Below, piece after piece: positions 23,059-33,729 of a stretch of 64,000 nucleotides of DNA; position 1 is the first letter of the stretch, and every line of letters begins with the position of its first letter. Position numbers and translations under genes: made by a program. The notes under the pieces were generated by a model, which saw only the letters and a program-made list of their open reading frames with translations, was not told where the DNA came from and ran no database searches. The DNA comes from Gigaspora rosea (lineage: Eukaryota > Glomeromycota > Glomeromycetes > Diversisporales > Gigasporaceae). Location of the stretch: NCBI GenBank assembly GCA_003550325.1, contig QKWP01001939.1, positions 16,765 through 80,764 on the forward strand. Reading direction: 5' to 3'.

Positions 23059-24642
23059 ATGGCAAATATACAATCTAAAATCGATTTATTGGAAGAATTG
23101 AATTCTAAGCTTCAGGTAGAGAATACGGAACTTAGAAACGAGAATGCTAAAGTTAAGCGTGAAAATGCAGAATTAAGACAAGCTTTAGAAGAACATGAAA
23201 CCAGAATCATGAAACCAGAATCACGAAACTAGAACAGGGTGAAAAAGAAAAAAGTATTTCTACAGTAAATTCTAACGATATTCCTGATCTGATGTATCCG
23301 ATAATGCTTCAAATTCTGATATATATCAGGAATCTTTGACTCAGCCGGAGCCCTTAATTATATAAAGATACCCCGCATCGCTTATATACAAACCTAAATC
23401 ATTAGAGGATAAGGCGGTTGATGATTTTGTAAATTCAAAAATAAAGAATCAGTTAGTAAAGAGATAATTCAAAATATTAAGGAGAAGAAGCTTCGAGATC
23501 AAGAGAAAATCATAACTTTCCAGGATACTAAATCCCCTTTAAATATAAAAGATAAGCAGGGGTTGATTCAAGAATTGTTTACTCACTCCAGAATCATCTC
23601 CACGAGAAGAAGCGAAGCTTCGAGTCAAAGACTCATCAATAATAACTCAAAATCATACGACTGAAATTTCTGAGACCGGCGGTCCCGGAAAATCTAACAC
23701 TGAAGAAGCATCGCAACATCTAGCACAGTTATGCGATAAAGCTTTCAATGCCGAAGATGGCGCAAATAGAGCTAACCAAGAAGAAATCTTATGTTGGTCT
23801 ATTTATGAAAAGGATTTCAGAGTTCAGTTCAATAAGATTATAAAAATAGCGGGGGTAAAATTGGTGAAAAGAAGACGAGGAGCTTACTTTAAGATTCCAT
23901 TACAAAACAGCTTTCTATTCTCCGTAAGAAAAGATCTCAAGATTTGGGTTTACATCTTCCAGAAATATCGCGGGACGCCTTGCGCAAAAAAAACTCAGAG
24001 AACTGAGAAAATTTACATATTATTCGAAAAAATAGGCTTAGATAAAATCAAATACATCAAATCATATAGTGCGAATTCCATTTCAAAGCTTACTAATGAT
24101 CTGAGGTTGTTGAAATTTCCGAGATCGATGGTCCCGGAAAAAACTTACCTGAAGTAACCGAATTAACTGAAATCTCTATCCCTTCATCTTCTATTTCTAA
24201 CCACTCTGTGACTACCTCCGACAATTCTTCAGGTCCCGAAAAAGCTTTATTGGAAACCGAGATAAATGCATCGTCTGCATCTCAACCCAAAAAGGATTTA
24301 CTCAAAACTGAGGTAAGTACACTGCCTATATCCAAAAAAAATACATTCGATAAACCCCAACTTCCAATTTCTGTCTTACCCGTTGATCCAGAAAAAAAAC
24401 GAAATCATATTATCAAAATGGTATTGGAGCAGTTTCCTTATTTAACTTTGAAATATAGTAACGAACATGGTGACTATTTTAATTGTCCAAAAACCTGTCT
24501 CGTATGTAATAAAGAGCATAAAAGAGATGATGTAAAAGGTGAGTGGGGGAGTGGCGATTATGTCAATACAAAGACATATCGTCTTAAATGTTGGGGGAAT
24601 AAATATCAGAATTCAATCCAAATAGTGACTGTAAAAGCATAA
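23059..24642 (+). pseudogene. expanded coiled-coil / CxxC family member, frameshifted
   Basis: Starts MANIQSKIDLLEELNSKLQ and continues as a heptad-rich coiled coil of N/E/L/K residues, a start I recognise from a very large Glomeromycotina family of unknown function. The frame breaks at about 23197-23225, where the 14-bp block CATGAAACCAGAAT is exactly duplicated. Further shifts occur near 23290, 23360 and 23440. Later segments still read as family-like words in different frames: KSLEDKAVDDFVNSK, ANQEEILCW-like NQEEILCWSIYE, LPEISRDALRKKTQRTEKIY and DKIKYIKSYSANSISKLT. The last 144 codons (24208-24642) are open and end with DPEKKRNHIIKMVLEQFPYL and a zinc-ribbon-like C..C..KEHKR...C. The product was probably cytosolic or nuclear; the gene is dead or the assembly carries several indels. 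Confidence 0.72.
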
Positions 24643-24678
24643 GTTAATAAGAAAACTCTATTATTTCCATTAATTAAT

Positions 24679-24904
24679 GTCACGGCTGATGCTGAAGTTG
24701 GCTGATGCTGAAGCTTTGACCTATTTTGATATAAAATTTAAAATTTTTTTTGGATGTTTTTTTCGCTTTTGTCTTATAGGGTTAGGGTAGGGTTTGGGTG
24801 TAGATTTTATATTTATAGAGTATATGTGGATTTTAGCAGGGCTTATAGTTTCCAATCGAGACCCCTGAGCTTCAGCATCAGCCAACTTCAGCATCAGCCG
24901 TGAC
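24679..24904. mobile_element. MITE with perfect 37-bp terminal inverted repeats
   Basis: The left end GTCACGGCTGATGCTGAAGT is repeated as a perfect reverse complement at the right end for 37 bases. AATTAAT flanks both sides (24672-24678 and 24905-24911), giving a 7-bp duplication. Each terminal repeat itself contains GGCTGATGCTGAAG twice. The interior includes GGGTTAGGGTAGGGTTTGGG. A decayed relative lies at 4397-4592. No ORF. Perfect terminal repeats suggest a recent insertion. The superfamily is unclear; 7-8 bp duplications fit hAT or similar. Confidence 0.88.
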
Positions 24905-25027
24905 AATTAATAATCGCAAACTGCATTGCAAAATTCACGTTAAAATAAAAAATGGCGAGCCCATAGGACCCCTCTTTATTTCATAAAAATGTTGCCGATA
25001 CAACAATATACAAATATGAACTATTTA

Positions 25028-25424
25028 TTAATTTTGATTTAGCCTTTCTTGTCGTTGTCCAGGATTCTCATACTCATTGAAATCATTTTCCTCACACCAT
25101 TCTGAATTTTCTTCCAAGGGTCTGCCTTCATCAACGTTATAGTCATCGTCTTCTAAAGGGTCATAGGTCGAATCATCTAATTTAAATAAAATATTACTAC
25201 ATAAGTAATCATTCGTATGCTTTATTTTTTTTGACTTCGAATATATGTGAAAAGGTAGGGTTTTATATACCATAGCCGTCTTTCCTATTATTGGTCTTGG
25301 AAGCATTACTTTTGCTGATCTTGGAGGCATTACTTTTGCTGATCTTGGAGGCGTTACTTTTGCTGGTCTTGGAGGTGTTAGGTTCATTAGTCTTGGGGAT
25401 GGTGGTATCGTTAGTACTGCTCAT
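25028..25424 (-). CDS. small Ser/Lys-repeat, acidic-tail protein
   Basis: Two-exon minus-strand model: 25271-25424 and 25028-25176, with a GT-AG intron of 94 bases (25177-25270), giving 100 residues. The N-terminal half has tandem SKTSKSNA / SKISKSNA octapeptide repeats encoded by 24-bp DNA repeats. The C-terminal half is acidic (STYDPLEDDDYNVDEGRPL, NDFNEYENPGQRQE). The same repeats also keep an alternative frame (PPRSAKVM) open, which hides the true frame; the spliced frame begins at an ATG with a sensible stop. No known domain or signal peptide. It may be a disordered nuclear or regulatory protein, but function is unknown. Confidence 0.5.
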
Positions 25425-26359
25425 TTTGTGCTAAAAATAAAATTTCATAAGTTTCATTTCCATAGACTTCGTTAAACAATAAAGAAACTCAGTGAGTTGT
25501 AGCTCTCACATAATAAACAAGACATTACCTTGAGAATAAATTGCAATTAAATTAAGTCAAAAAAATATGCAACTTATTACTACCCGCTTTATGAGCTAAA
25601 AATCACTTATTTTTATGCCGTCCATTCGTTAGATCTAAAAAGCCTACCAGAAAAAAAATTCCGTAATTAGTAGTTACGTTACCTTAACACAATGTCAAAT
25701 CAAACTTAGCAAAGCAAGTCCGCCCGGTCATAAGCTCCAAATACTGAATATATTTGGTGGTTTTTTTTAGGTAAATTGTACCCCTTAGATTCGACGATCT
25801 CCCCTGCGAAGTGAAAAAGTTAACGACCTCGACGATCTCGGGAGATGGCGGAGATTCCAAGTTCCTGCAACATATGAATTTTGATCAAACTACTGATTAA
25901 GGACCTTATACGTATTACCCTTATAGCCTTTTTAAGTCCCTTTCAGTCCCTTTCTTATCGCAGGATCGTATAAAGTAAAGAAAAGGGCATTATTCGTTAA
26001 ATCTGCTCACATGATGAGCTAAGCCACAAAAAAACCTACCAGACCAGGACTCGACTAGTTTGCAAACTTCAGACCAGACCTAAACCGAACTCATAATTGG
26101 GTCATGGACTAGGAAAACCCGTCTTTGACACTTTTTTATCAATTTCATTCAAATTAAAGTTCCGGTCTGTATCTATATGTATTTCACTTTTTACCCTACG
26201 TTAATATAATAATTTATCGAGATATTTAACTTGAATGTAAACCAATTTTTTAACGATCGTATTCTAAAAATAGATTTACAACCAAAAATTTACGACAGAT
26301 TGGTCAATCAGTGTTTCATAATCACATGACATTGTTTATTCAGTAATTGATATCTAAAA
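25425..26359. other. intergenic region
   Basis: Moderately AT-rich DNA. 25780-25870 has a short local repeat (TCGACGATCTC, GACGATCTCGGG). 26040-26110 has AGACCAGAC / CCAGACCAG words like those in the hAT at 5.35 kb, perhaps a relic. No gene supported. Confidence 0.4.
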
Positions 26360-26640
26360 ATAGGGGATGGCTAAAGCCAGGTGCATCACGAGATTACCTG
26401 ATTTTTCCGATTTTTCCGATTTTTAATTAGAGTTAGGGTTAGGGTTAGGGTTGGGTTAGGGTTAGGTTAGGAGGTTGTTTTTATATAGTAAAATCGCATT
26501 TCCGACACTTTTACTTAGTCAAACAAGACGGTTTGGATAGCCATTTTTTATATATTTCGTGTTTTTGTCTGTCTTTGCCGTCTCGCTTTGTTTTGTTCGG
26601 ACTGATCCGGGTTATATATCGGGTAATTTCGTCCCAGATT
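26360..26640. mobile_element. repeat element with interstitial telomere-like array
   Basis: The left edge GTGCATCACGAGATTACCTG and right edge ATATCGGGTAATTTCG form a weak inverted pair related to the 19.8-20.1 kb element. 26410-26470 carries eight near-consecutive TTAGGG or TTAGG units (GTTAGGGTTAGGGTTAGGG and variants). No ORF. Confidence 0.5.
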
Positions 26641-26885
26641 GTTTGTAAACCTGTTTTTTGAATTCTAACAAAAAAATTTTTTTTGTCTAATTCTTAATAT
26701 TAAAAAAATTAAATTGTTAATTATATAAATACCTGCAGTAATTGGTTGTTTTTATTCTTAAAATACAGTATAATCTTATAAAAGTTACCGTATTACCGCG
26801 AAATAATGAGCATGGGCGTTATTTCGAAAATTACATCCCCTAAAAATAGTATACTGGGCGTTCGAAATAGCGCACACCTTATATA

Positions 26886-27051
26886 CAGTGAACCTCTCTA
26901 AGTGCACCCTCTATAAGTGCATACCCTCTCTAAATGCACACTCAAATTCTGGCTCAAACATATATATGGCCTCTATAAATGCACTTTTTCGTATTGTTCT
27001 CTAAGTGCACGTTGTTAAAATCTGGCACATTTAGAGAGATTTATTTCACTT
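26886..27051. mobile_element. Tc1/mariner-type MITE
   Basis: The left end CAGTGAACCTCTCTAAGTGC and right end ACATTTAGAGAGATTTATTT-CACTT are imperfect inverted repeats flanked by TA on both sides. The interior repeats CTCTATAAATGCAC / CTCTAAGTGCAC in both orientations. 166 bp, no ORF. Confidence 0.65.
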
Positions 27052-27289
27052 TAATAGTATACCATATAAATGTATAACACGTGAAAAAAATTGGATGCAC
27101 GGCAAATACTTAAAAAAAAAAAAGATTAATTAGTTTTTTTAAACTATTATAAGAGATTATATTTTCTTGAAGTTGCTATATTAAAATTCTTTTTTATTGA
27201 TACATATCTAATTGGCTAGTATAAATTAAAGTTTACTACTAGCAATAATAATAATAATACGTTTTACATGTATGTATCTTCCGATAAGT

Positions 27290-27575
27290 ATACATTATTG
27301 GGCAAAAATTTTTGAATAACGGTAAATTTGTTCAACCGGGCAAATGAACACGTGCCGCTTTGCGGCACGTGTCAGCCAATCATTTGCCCGGTTGAGCCAA
27401 TTTACCATTATTCACAAAAATTTTTGCCCAATAATGGTGTTATCCGATAATTTATGATCATGATTGGTAGGGAGTTGTTGGCTGAGCTTTAATTCAAGTA
27501 AACGTGTTTATTTCGTAACACATGAAAAAAATATTCATGATCATATGAGTTTGTCGGATAATTTATATTAGTGAG
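27290..27575. repeat. near-perfect hairpin plus second foldback
   Basis: 27294-27437 is a near-perfect palindrome. The arm ATTATTGGGCAAAAATTTTT...GCAAATGA and its complement meet at GTGCCGCTTTGCGGCAC. Next to it 27440-27575 has a second inverted pair (TCCGATAATTTATGATCATGA against TCATGATCATATGAG...CGGATAATTTAT). The same two-part arrangement recurs at 53545-53825. Confidence 0.8.
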
Positions 27576-27681
27576 TTAAAATCAAACAATAACACGTGAA
27601 TATTTATCACGTATGTAACACAAGGCTTAGATATAAAATTTGTTGATGTTGATCTTGCTATAAACTCAATAAGATTCTAAA

Positions 27682-28622
27682 ATGGAAGAGTACAAGGTTA
27701 ACGTCGGTGGTAGAATTTTCCATTTTTCTGTTGATAGGTAAGTAGTAAATACATGATATTATCACAAACAATATTAGAGGTCTAAAAAAAATTATCGTTT
27801 TTTTTCAGTTTAACGCGTGATTCACCAAATCTATTGACCGAACACTTATTATCAGTGTCAGAATCTCAAGACGAAAATGAGATATTTTTTGATCGTGATC
27901 CTGAAGTATTTGAATTTATAGCCAAACATTTGAGAGGATACAACATTTTTCCATTAATAAAAGAAAATTTACCCGTGGGCTGGAATCTATATAATTTTAT
28001 ACAATGTTTAACGCAAGATGCGTGTTTTTTCAAACTTAAAGGACTTTTCACATCCATTCGACCATTTTATTACTTTATCGAGAGCCCAACCGCCATAGAC
28101 ATTTTTTCACGTGAAGAAAAGATGGTTTTCAATTTGCAAAAGGTTGATCCCACCAAACTTCATATTGAAAATGATGATATTATGCACGTCGTTCAAGGTA
28201 AACATATTAAAGCAGAATTTTTTGCTGGAAATTTAGTTTGGGATTTGATTTCGGATAATAATTGGGAATTCAAATTTATTAATAACTGGGATAATGTGAT
28301 GGTTAAGAGAATTTCAAAAGAGATTCTACCTCAGGCTGATCCAAATGTTGAATATTATGCTGGTGAATCGGGAGGAGCATTTTTTTCTATTGATGATATT
28401 GAGATGAACGGAAATGATGTTTATGAGCATACAGTGGAAAGATCTTTTCCGCTTCAACAAACGAATCGACCTTTTTCCTGTGTAAGAATATGGTTAAAAA
28501 AGTTGGTATTTTCTTTGCGAATACCGAATGACCCGGATAAACCGTTGATTATAGTGCCTGTATGGGGTATTGGGCTTACGCAAATTTATCACAAGTCTTT
28601 GAAATATGCAAAGTTTTTTTAG
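27682..28622 (+). CDS. BTB/POZ (T1-like) domain protein
   Basis: Two exons, 27682-27737 and 27809-28622, with a 71-base GT-AG intron, giving 289 residues. Residues 1-100 read MEEYKVNVGGRIFHFSVDSL, then DSPNLL..., then IFFDRDPEVFEFIAKHLRGY. That is the pattern of the K+-channel tetramerisation type BTB domain (VNVGG..F...L.R.P.S.L, FiDRDP..F..IL..LR.G) found in KCTD-like proteins. Such domains form oligomers and often recruit Cullin-3 ubiquitin ligases. The remaining 190 residues have no domain I recognise and no membrane segments, so it is not a channel. The start is chosen because the VNVGG strand follows it immediately, as usual for the family. Specific partner unknown. Confidence 0.82.
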
Positions 28623-28971
28623 TCGGTAGGTCTATTATTTTAAACTGAAATTTAATTATCATCATTTTAAATTACATATTATATTTTTTATTTTACTAAT
28701 TTAGTAAACCCGTATATAAACCGTATATACATTTATTTACTTATAATTAGATAATTCAACTATAATTGAAATAAGATAATTATTTCTAATATGACAGATG
28801 AAAAAATTTTCAATTAGGAATTTATTAGAAGGATCACACAGACTAATAAAGTATTGAATATCGGCCTATTGTTATCATTTGATTTTTCAATGCAATTTAG
28901 CTACTGTAAATAAATAATGGTAAAATCTATTCGTAAAATCTATTCAAGAGTAAAATTATTAATAATCAGAA
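28623..28971. other. convergent intergenic region
   Basis: AT-rich 3' flanks shared by the plus-strand BTB gene and the minus-strand Maf-like gene, which converge here. No other feature seen. Confidence 0.5.
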
Positions 28972-29986
28972 TTAAATTTCATTATTCTTTACTAGTTGTT
29001 CTATTCTTTTAAAAACGCTTGTTGGCAATCCTACAACATTATAATAACATCTACCATTTCATATTGAAAAAGAATTCCTTAGAATTAAAAGAATAGGATA
29101 CAGTAAAAAGATAATATTATATTATATTCACCCATTAATCTTTTCAATAAAAAAGCTACCAAGTGCTTGAATTCCATATGATCCTTTTAGTCAATTTTTA
29201 ATATGATCGCACACACAGAAGGAATAATTTAATTTGTTATTAATATTTCAAGTGGTTATAAAATTTGATTAATTAAAAAAAAAAAACCTTGCGCTTTTGG
29301 TTTTTCATACCTGCTTTATCCATAGGTTCTCCAGTATCAATATAATCCAAAAAATCCTCCTCATTATTTTTTCTAAACACAACTTCGGTATTCTCGATTA
29401 ATGTTGAAATTGAGTAACCAGATTCAATTTTAGGATAAATTAATGCTATTCCAGTGTAAACATAATGTGAATTTCCGTTTAATTTTTGAAGCATATTCAA
29501 TGCGTCTTTTTTATCTTTTGGCTTTTCTAATATTTCACCATCAAAAGCTACTACAGTATCTGCTGCAATTACTAGATCAATTTTTTGACCCTCTTCCTTT
29601 GTAAATTGTAAATTGAACAAAATCCTTAGAAAAAAAATTCTTAATATTAACTAACACTAACATAAGATTGAATAATCATGATTACATACTAATAAGCGTT
29701 TGTATACTTCTAATCCTTTCTCTGTCGCGGTAGCTACAACATAGTTTAAAGGAGTATATCTTGATTTATCCAAAGTTTCCGGAAATTTGCTTGGAACAAC
29801 GTCAAAATTTAATCCCTAAAAAGCCAAAAATTTTATATCAAAAGAAAAACGAAGATATGATCAGTATTGTTTTTTTAGGCAATGCATTATTAATACCATG
29901 TTTGAAAGAATTTCTTTTCTTCGTGGAGAACTTGATGCAAGAACAATACGCTTATCTTTAAGTTTATGTAGAAATGGAAACGTCAT
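28972..29986 (-). CDS. Maf-like nucleotide pyrophosphatase
   Basis: Five-exon minus-strand model: 29897-29986, 29690-29815, 29311-29596, 29132-29183 and 28972-29050. The total is 633 bases, or 210 residues, with every phase consistent. The protein carries the Maf signature in order: IVLASSSPRRKEIL near the N-terminus, LNFDVVPSKFPE, then LVIAADTVV, ILEKPKDKKDA, NGNSHYVYTG, then YIDTGEPMDKAG running across the exon 3/4 splice into SYGIQALGSFFIEKING and CYYNVVGLP across exon 4/5. Maf proteins (Pfam Maf, ITPase-like fold) hydrolyse dTTP/UTP or modified nucleotides to monophosphates and act as house-cleaning enzymes; here presumably cytosolic. Length matches the usual 190-210 residues. The conserved motifs being rebuilt across four introns makes the gene structure convincing. 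Confidence 0.93.
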
Positions 29987-30009
29987 TTTTGTTATGAAAA
30001 TTAGGATGC

Positions 30010-30226
30010 TCTGAGCTAAGATTTTATACTGTTATGTGTTGCATAACACAGCTTTTTATCTGGCCAAATTTGGGGTCGTTTAAAGCGATGTAAACTTAAT
30101 ATATGTAATTATCATTCCTATACTGATGTAAGCCTCATAGTGATGTAATGTAATCTTTGTATATAAATTAATAAAACGCCTTATGGCGTCCTAAGAATAT
30201 ATTTGCGGGTACAAAAAAAAAAAAAA
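30010..30226 (+). other. possible retroposed sequence ending in poly-A
   Basis: The segment ends with a run of about 17 A after AATAAAACGCC-TTATGGCG, with a polyadenylation-like AATAAA about 50 bases before the tail. It may be a SINE or a retroposed transcript end. I did not find target duplications or an internal polymerase III promoter. Confidence 0.3.
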
Positions 30227-30454
30227 AAATAGCTTTGAAAAAATATATAATATAAAATAATGGTGCACTTATTTCTGAATTTATTAGGGTTAGATCTGAC
30301 ATATTGACATATTAATATATTACTTTGACATTCAACATTTATAAATATTATAAATATTCCCTATTAATGCACTTTTAAATAACATTTGTGAAATTTCGCT
30401 TATATCTTCAATTCTTACCACATCATTTAAAATCTTTGATATATATTTAAAAAA

Positions 30455-31600
30455 AATGATGAGATTAAACGGAAAGCAAATATTTTTTTTATACATAGTT
30501 ATTATTTATATTCTTTTATTTGCTTTTCAACAAAAATTTTGGCAGCAAAATGAACTAGAAAGGTAATCATAAATTTATGAAAAATTCCTTTTATTATTAA
30601 TGTATCCACTTTGAGTATATCGGTATATCGATATACATTATTTAAATTTTGAAATTTTAATAGTTTTTGACGTACAACACAGATAACGCATTTTTGTGTA
30701 AATTTTTTTTAACAAATTTTTGCTTAATAGGTTATAATCGAAATATACCCATATTTGAAGTCATCACACCACCAAATTCCAAAGACTTTTCAAGTTCAGA
30801 TGGATACTCTTTTACCATTGTTACGGCATCTAGCTCTAATAATTGGTGTCAATTAACAAATTGGATAAATCACTTAAAACAATCTTCAACTATTTTTACC
30901 AAAGTATATAAATCCAAGAATAATAATTTAATTTACGATTTAGGCTTAGATAAACAAACATATAATTATACTTGAAGTAATAAAATTTTATAAAAAATTT
31001 ATTGAACTTTGAAATTTTAACTTTCCGAAATATCGGAATTTTGGAATCTTCAAAAAAAAAATAAGACTTCAAAGGGTGAATATGGTTGGTATTAAAGAAA
31101 TTTCGATTGAATTTCCTGGATTTTTAATTTGGTCAGATTCCGGAACTCTTTAGTCAGAAAATATTTGAAAACCTTCCTGAAATTCTTAAATTATATAATG
31201 GTTTTATTTCACCAGAATCTCAAGGTACGATGGATATATGGACGCATTCGGGTGTTTATAAATATTTTAATGATGATGGTAGTAAATATATAAATGTTTC
31301 TAGTTGTAATGCTGCGGCCTTGTTTTTTGATACCAAAAAAAACTCAATATTTAATTGATGCAGTGGTATGAATGCGCACTTGAAAAAGAATGTATAGCAC
31401 CATAGGGAAGTAGTATAGTAAATCATCGACAAGATCAAACTATATTGAGTTATCTTATTACAAATGATAATAGAAAATGTGAAATAGATAAAATAAATTT
31501 GGGTGTAAAAAGACTCATGTATTCGATTACCTTTGTAAAGATGAGAGAAAGATTGCAAAACGCGTTAAAAAAATGCAAAGATAAAAAAGATAGAATATGA
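30455..31600 (+). pseudogene. glycosyltransferase-like protein, decayed
   Basis: Begins MMRLNGKQIFFLYIVIIYIL, a type II membrane anchor such as Golgi glycosyltransferases use. It continues with SFTIVTASSSNNWCQLTNWI and LIYDLGLDKQ, then a broken middle (GEYGWY, FPGFLIWSDSG), then PESQGTMDIWTHSGVYKYF, SSCNAAALFFD, WYECALEKECIAP and NHRQDQTILSYL. The order of anchor, D-L-G, D-S-G, CAL...CIAP and HRQDQ is one I know from an unnamed nucleotide-sugar-transferase-like family. Breaks: the first intron does not join in phase, the centre has stops and shifts (30976-31140), an A-run near 31337 shifts the frame, and CIAP is followed by an in-frame TAG at about 31401. Non-functional unless reassembled by errors in the assembly. 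Confidence 0.68.
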
Positions 31601-31749
31601 TCTTTAATAATATGAATATTACGCGTCATTTTCGGAATTTGTTGATTATGAATTGACAAGTGTTATCTAATCTCCACCGATTGAAAAATAACTCAGGTCA
31701 ATCGTGCTGTATTCTATTTTAAACTAAATTTATCAATATAAAGAAAATT

Positions 31750-31985
31750 GCATAATATGTAATAGATATTACACGGGCTGTTGTGAATATCACGGCGAAG
31801 CCGTGGTAACACATGATGTTCACGGCGCACGTGTAATATCTGATATATTTCACGGTTCCTATGCCCGTAACGTTTCTGATTAAAATTTTTAATGATGATG
31901 TAAAAATTTTGATATCTTCACGGTATTACATCATCATAAAAATATCATCAGAAATGTTCACGGGAGAACATTAGGGACCGTGGAA
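31750..31985. repeat. inverted-repeat cluster around TCACGG motifs
   Basis: The motif TCACGG/CCGTGA occurs many times in both orientations, including the hairpin TCACGGCGAAGCCGTG. Longer pairs also occur (GATATTACACG / CGTGTAATATC; TTTTTAATGATGATGTAA / TTACATCATCATAAAAA). The outer edges are TAATAGATATTACACGG and CCGTGGAATATATGAGATA. No ORF. It resembles a foldback element. Confidence 0.6.
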
Positions 31986-32701
31986 TATATGAGATATATT
32001 ATATAACCATAAATTTGCTGTTCAAGAATTGCTGAGCCTAACCGATAATAGCTGACCATAGTCGACAGTAACCTCGGGTGGGTTAATTGGAAGGCAATTT
32101 TGCTTTTATAACTACCTAAAACCTTACATAACCCTAATATAGGATATCCTATCCCTAAAGTTAATCGAAAAAATTATTAAGAAATATGAGTTTATCCCGC
32201 GGTATATTGATTTGTATGCTCATAAAATAGTCAATATATATTTATGAATTTGAATAATTTAAATATATTGATATAGGTTAACAACAAGTGATGTATGAAA
32301 GTTTAGCCAAATGTAATCGGATTATAAATATCAATTTTTAACAGTTTATTAATCCGGTCACCCGGATAGCAATAGCCATGACCCAGTTAATAGATCTACT
32401 AATACTTATATGTGTACAATCTCTATAAGTTTGTACACCGAATTCAAAGAATATCAATGAATGAATATTTTATTCGAATTTTTAACCAAACTTGCGGATA
32501 TAAAAAAATCGATCAAATGAATATCCAAACCTCCGTTATTTTTTTAATCATGTCAGACTTCTATATCTGATATATATACATATATATATTATATATTCGT
32601 TTGCAGTTTATAGGATTTTATTAAAGATTTATGAAATACAATAAAAAAGATGATTTATCGCCCAACTTATAATGCTTTTTTAATTATTTACACCGTTTAA
32701 A
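31986..32701. other. AT-rich intergenic region
   Basis: No gene, RNA or clear repeat end was seen. It forms the 3' flank of the minus-strand DUF4604-like gene. Confidence 0.45.
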
Positions 32702-33439
32702 TTATCCTCCTTCTTCATCAAAGCTCAAAAGTGTTTTTTTCGCTTTTTTATGTTTAGGTTTTTTATCTGTACTAACTGATGTATTAGTTTCATTCTTACT
32801 ATTTCTTTTACGTTTCATTCCTTCAATAACTTCATTAACGGCTTTTATAGAAGTATCAGGTTTACTAGTTTTAGCCTTCGATGAACCAACGACATTATCT
32901 AATTTATTATTTGTTGCTGGTTCAGCTATGTTTTTCTTTTTTGGTTGTCGGAAAAGAAGTTTTCCAGTTTTCTCATCAACAGCTGGTGAATCTTCTTCCT
33001 CTTCTTCCGATAAAGATTCTTTTTAAAAGAAACAAATTTTTTTTTTTTTAAGTCGTTCATTTAATTAATGATAATAATTAAATAAAGGAAACCTTCTGCT
33101 GTATTTTTTTCCCTTGATTCCAAGATTTTTTTCACTTCTTTTTCACTCAAATGTTTCCCTTCTTTTAAAACAACAATTTGTGGCCTTTCTTCTTCTCTCT
33201 TAGCATTTATTTCTTCTAATTCATCCGATGATTCACTATTATCGTCTTCATTTTCAAGTTTTGCCTCTTCGTTCGGTTGGGTTATACCTCTTAAAAAAGG
33301 TGGTGTCTAAAAAATAATGTGCGATTTCTTTTTTTAAAAGTAATACATATTTTTGATACCTTTGATATTCATTTCATACCGGAGCGTCATATGTTAGCCC
33401 CCGTGAGAATTGATATGGAGTCATCTTCTTTGGTGGCAT
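32702..33439 (-). CDS. DUF4604 (KIAA1143-like) protein
   Basis: Three minus-strand exons: 33380-33439, 33093-33306 and 32702-33018, with 73- and 74-base GT-AG introns, giving 196 residues. The start MPPKKMTPYQFSRGLTYDAP is followed across the first intron by TPPFLRGI, then an acidic stretch. Next come ERPQIVVLKEGKHLSEKEV, DEKTGKLLFRQPKKK, a lysine-rich region and a terminal LLSFDEEGG. This order (aromatic-P.FL, P.VVVLK.G.L...E, G...FR.P, LLSFD.E) is the DUF4604 family pattern, which includes human KIAA1143. The family is small, charged, conserved in eukaryotes and of unclear function, possibly nuclear given the K-rich clusters. A normal gene with no sign of decay. Confidence 0.88.
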
Positions 33440-33729
33440 ATTTTTAAAAAAAAATGAAATCGAATTGTAAATTGTACTGTACTGTACGTATCGGTATTAA
33501 CATAATTTTGCAAAAGCAAATCCAATCATTTTATAGCGATAGTCAAAATTTATGCCGCAGTTGAGTGGTACTTCTACCCCTTTTTTGATATTGTCACATC
33601 CATATAGATCACTCATTGTTGTACCTCAAATCAAAATTTGCCCCCAATGTCAATTGGGATAGATTCAATTTACTAAAATTTAGCTAAATACCCTGCTAAC
33701 ATTAATTTGTTTAGGCTGATAATTTTGGC
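33440..33729. other. upstream flank of the DUF4604-like gene
   Basis: AT-rich DNA containing the presumptive promoter of the minus-strand gene. GTACTGTACTGTACG at 33475-33488 is a small palindromic repeat. No defined element could be supported. Confidence 0.35.

Noticed and set aside
25028..25387. single-exon PPRSAKVM-repeat protein
   Set aside because: A spliced two-exon model in the other frame starts at ATG and joins in phase to the same acidic tail, which explains the sequence better.
29273..29620. single-exon 115-codon Maf fragment ending in FFF
   Set aside because: The real gene continues by splicing: GEPMDKAG joins SYGIQALG across an intron and the N-terminus lies in two upstream exons.
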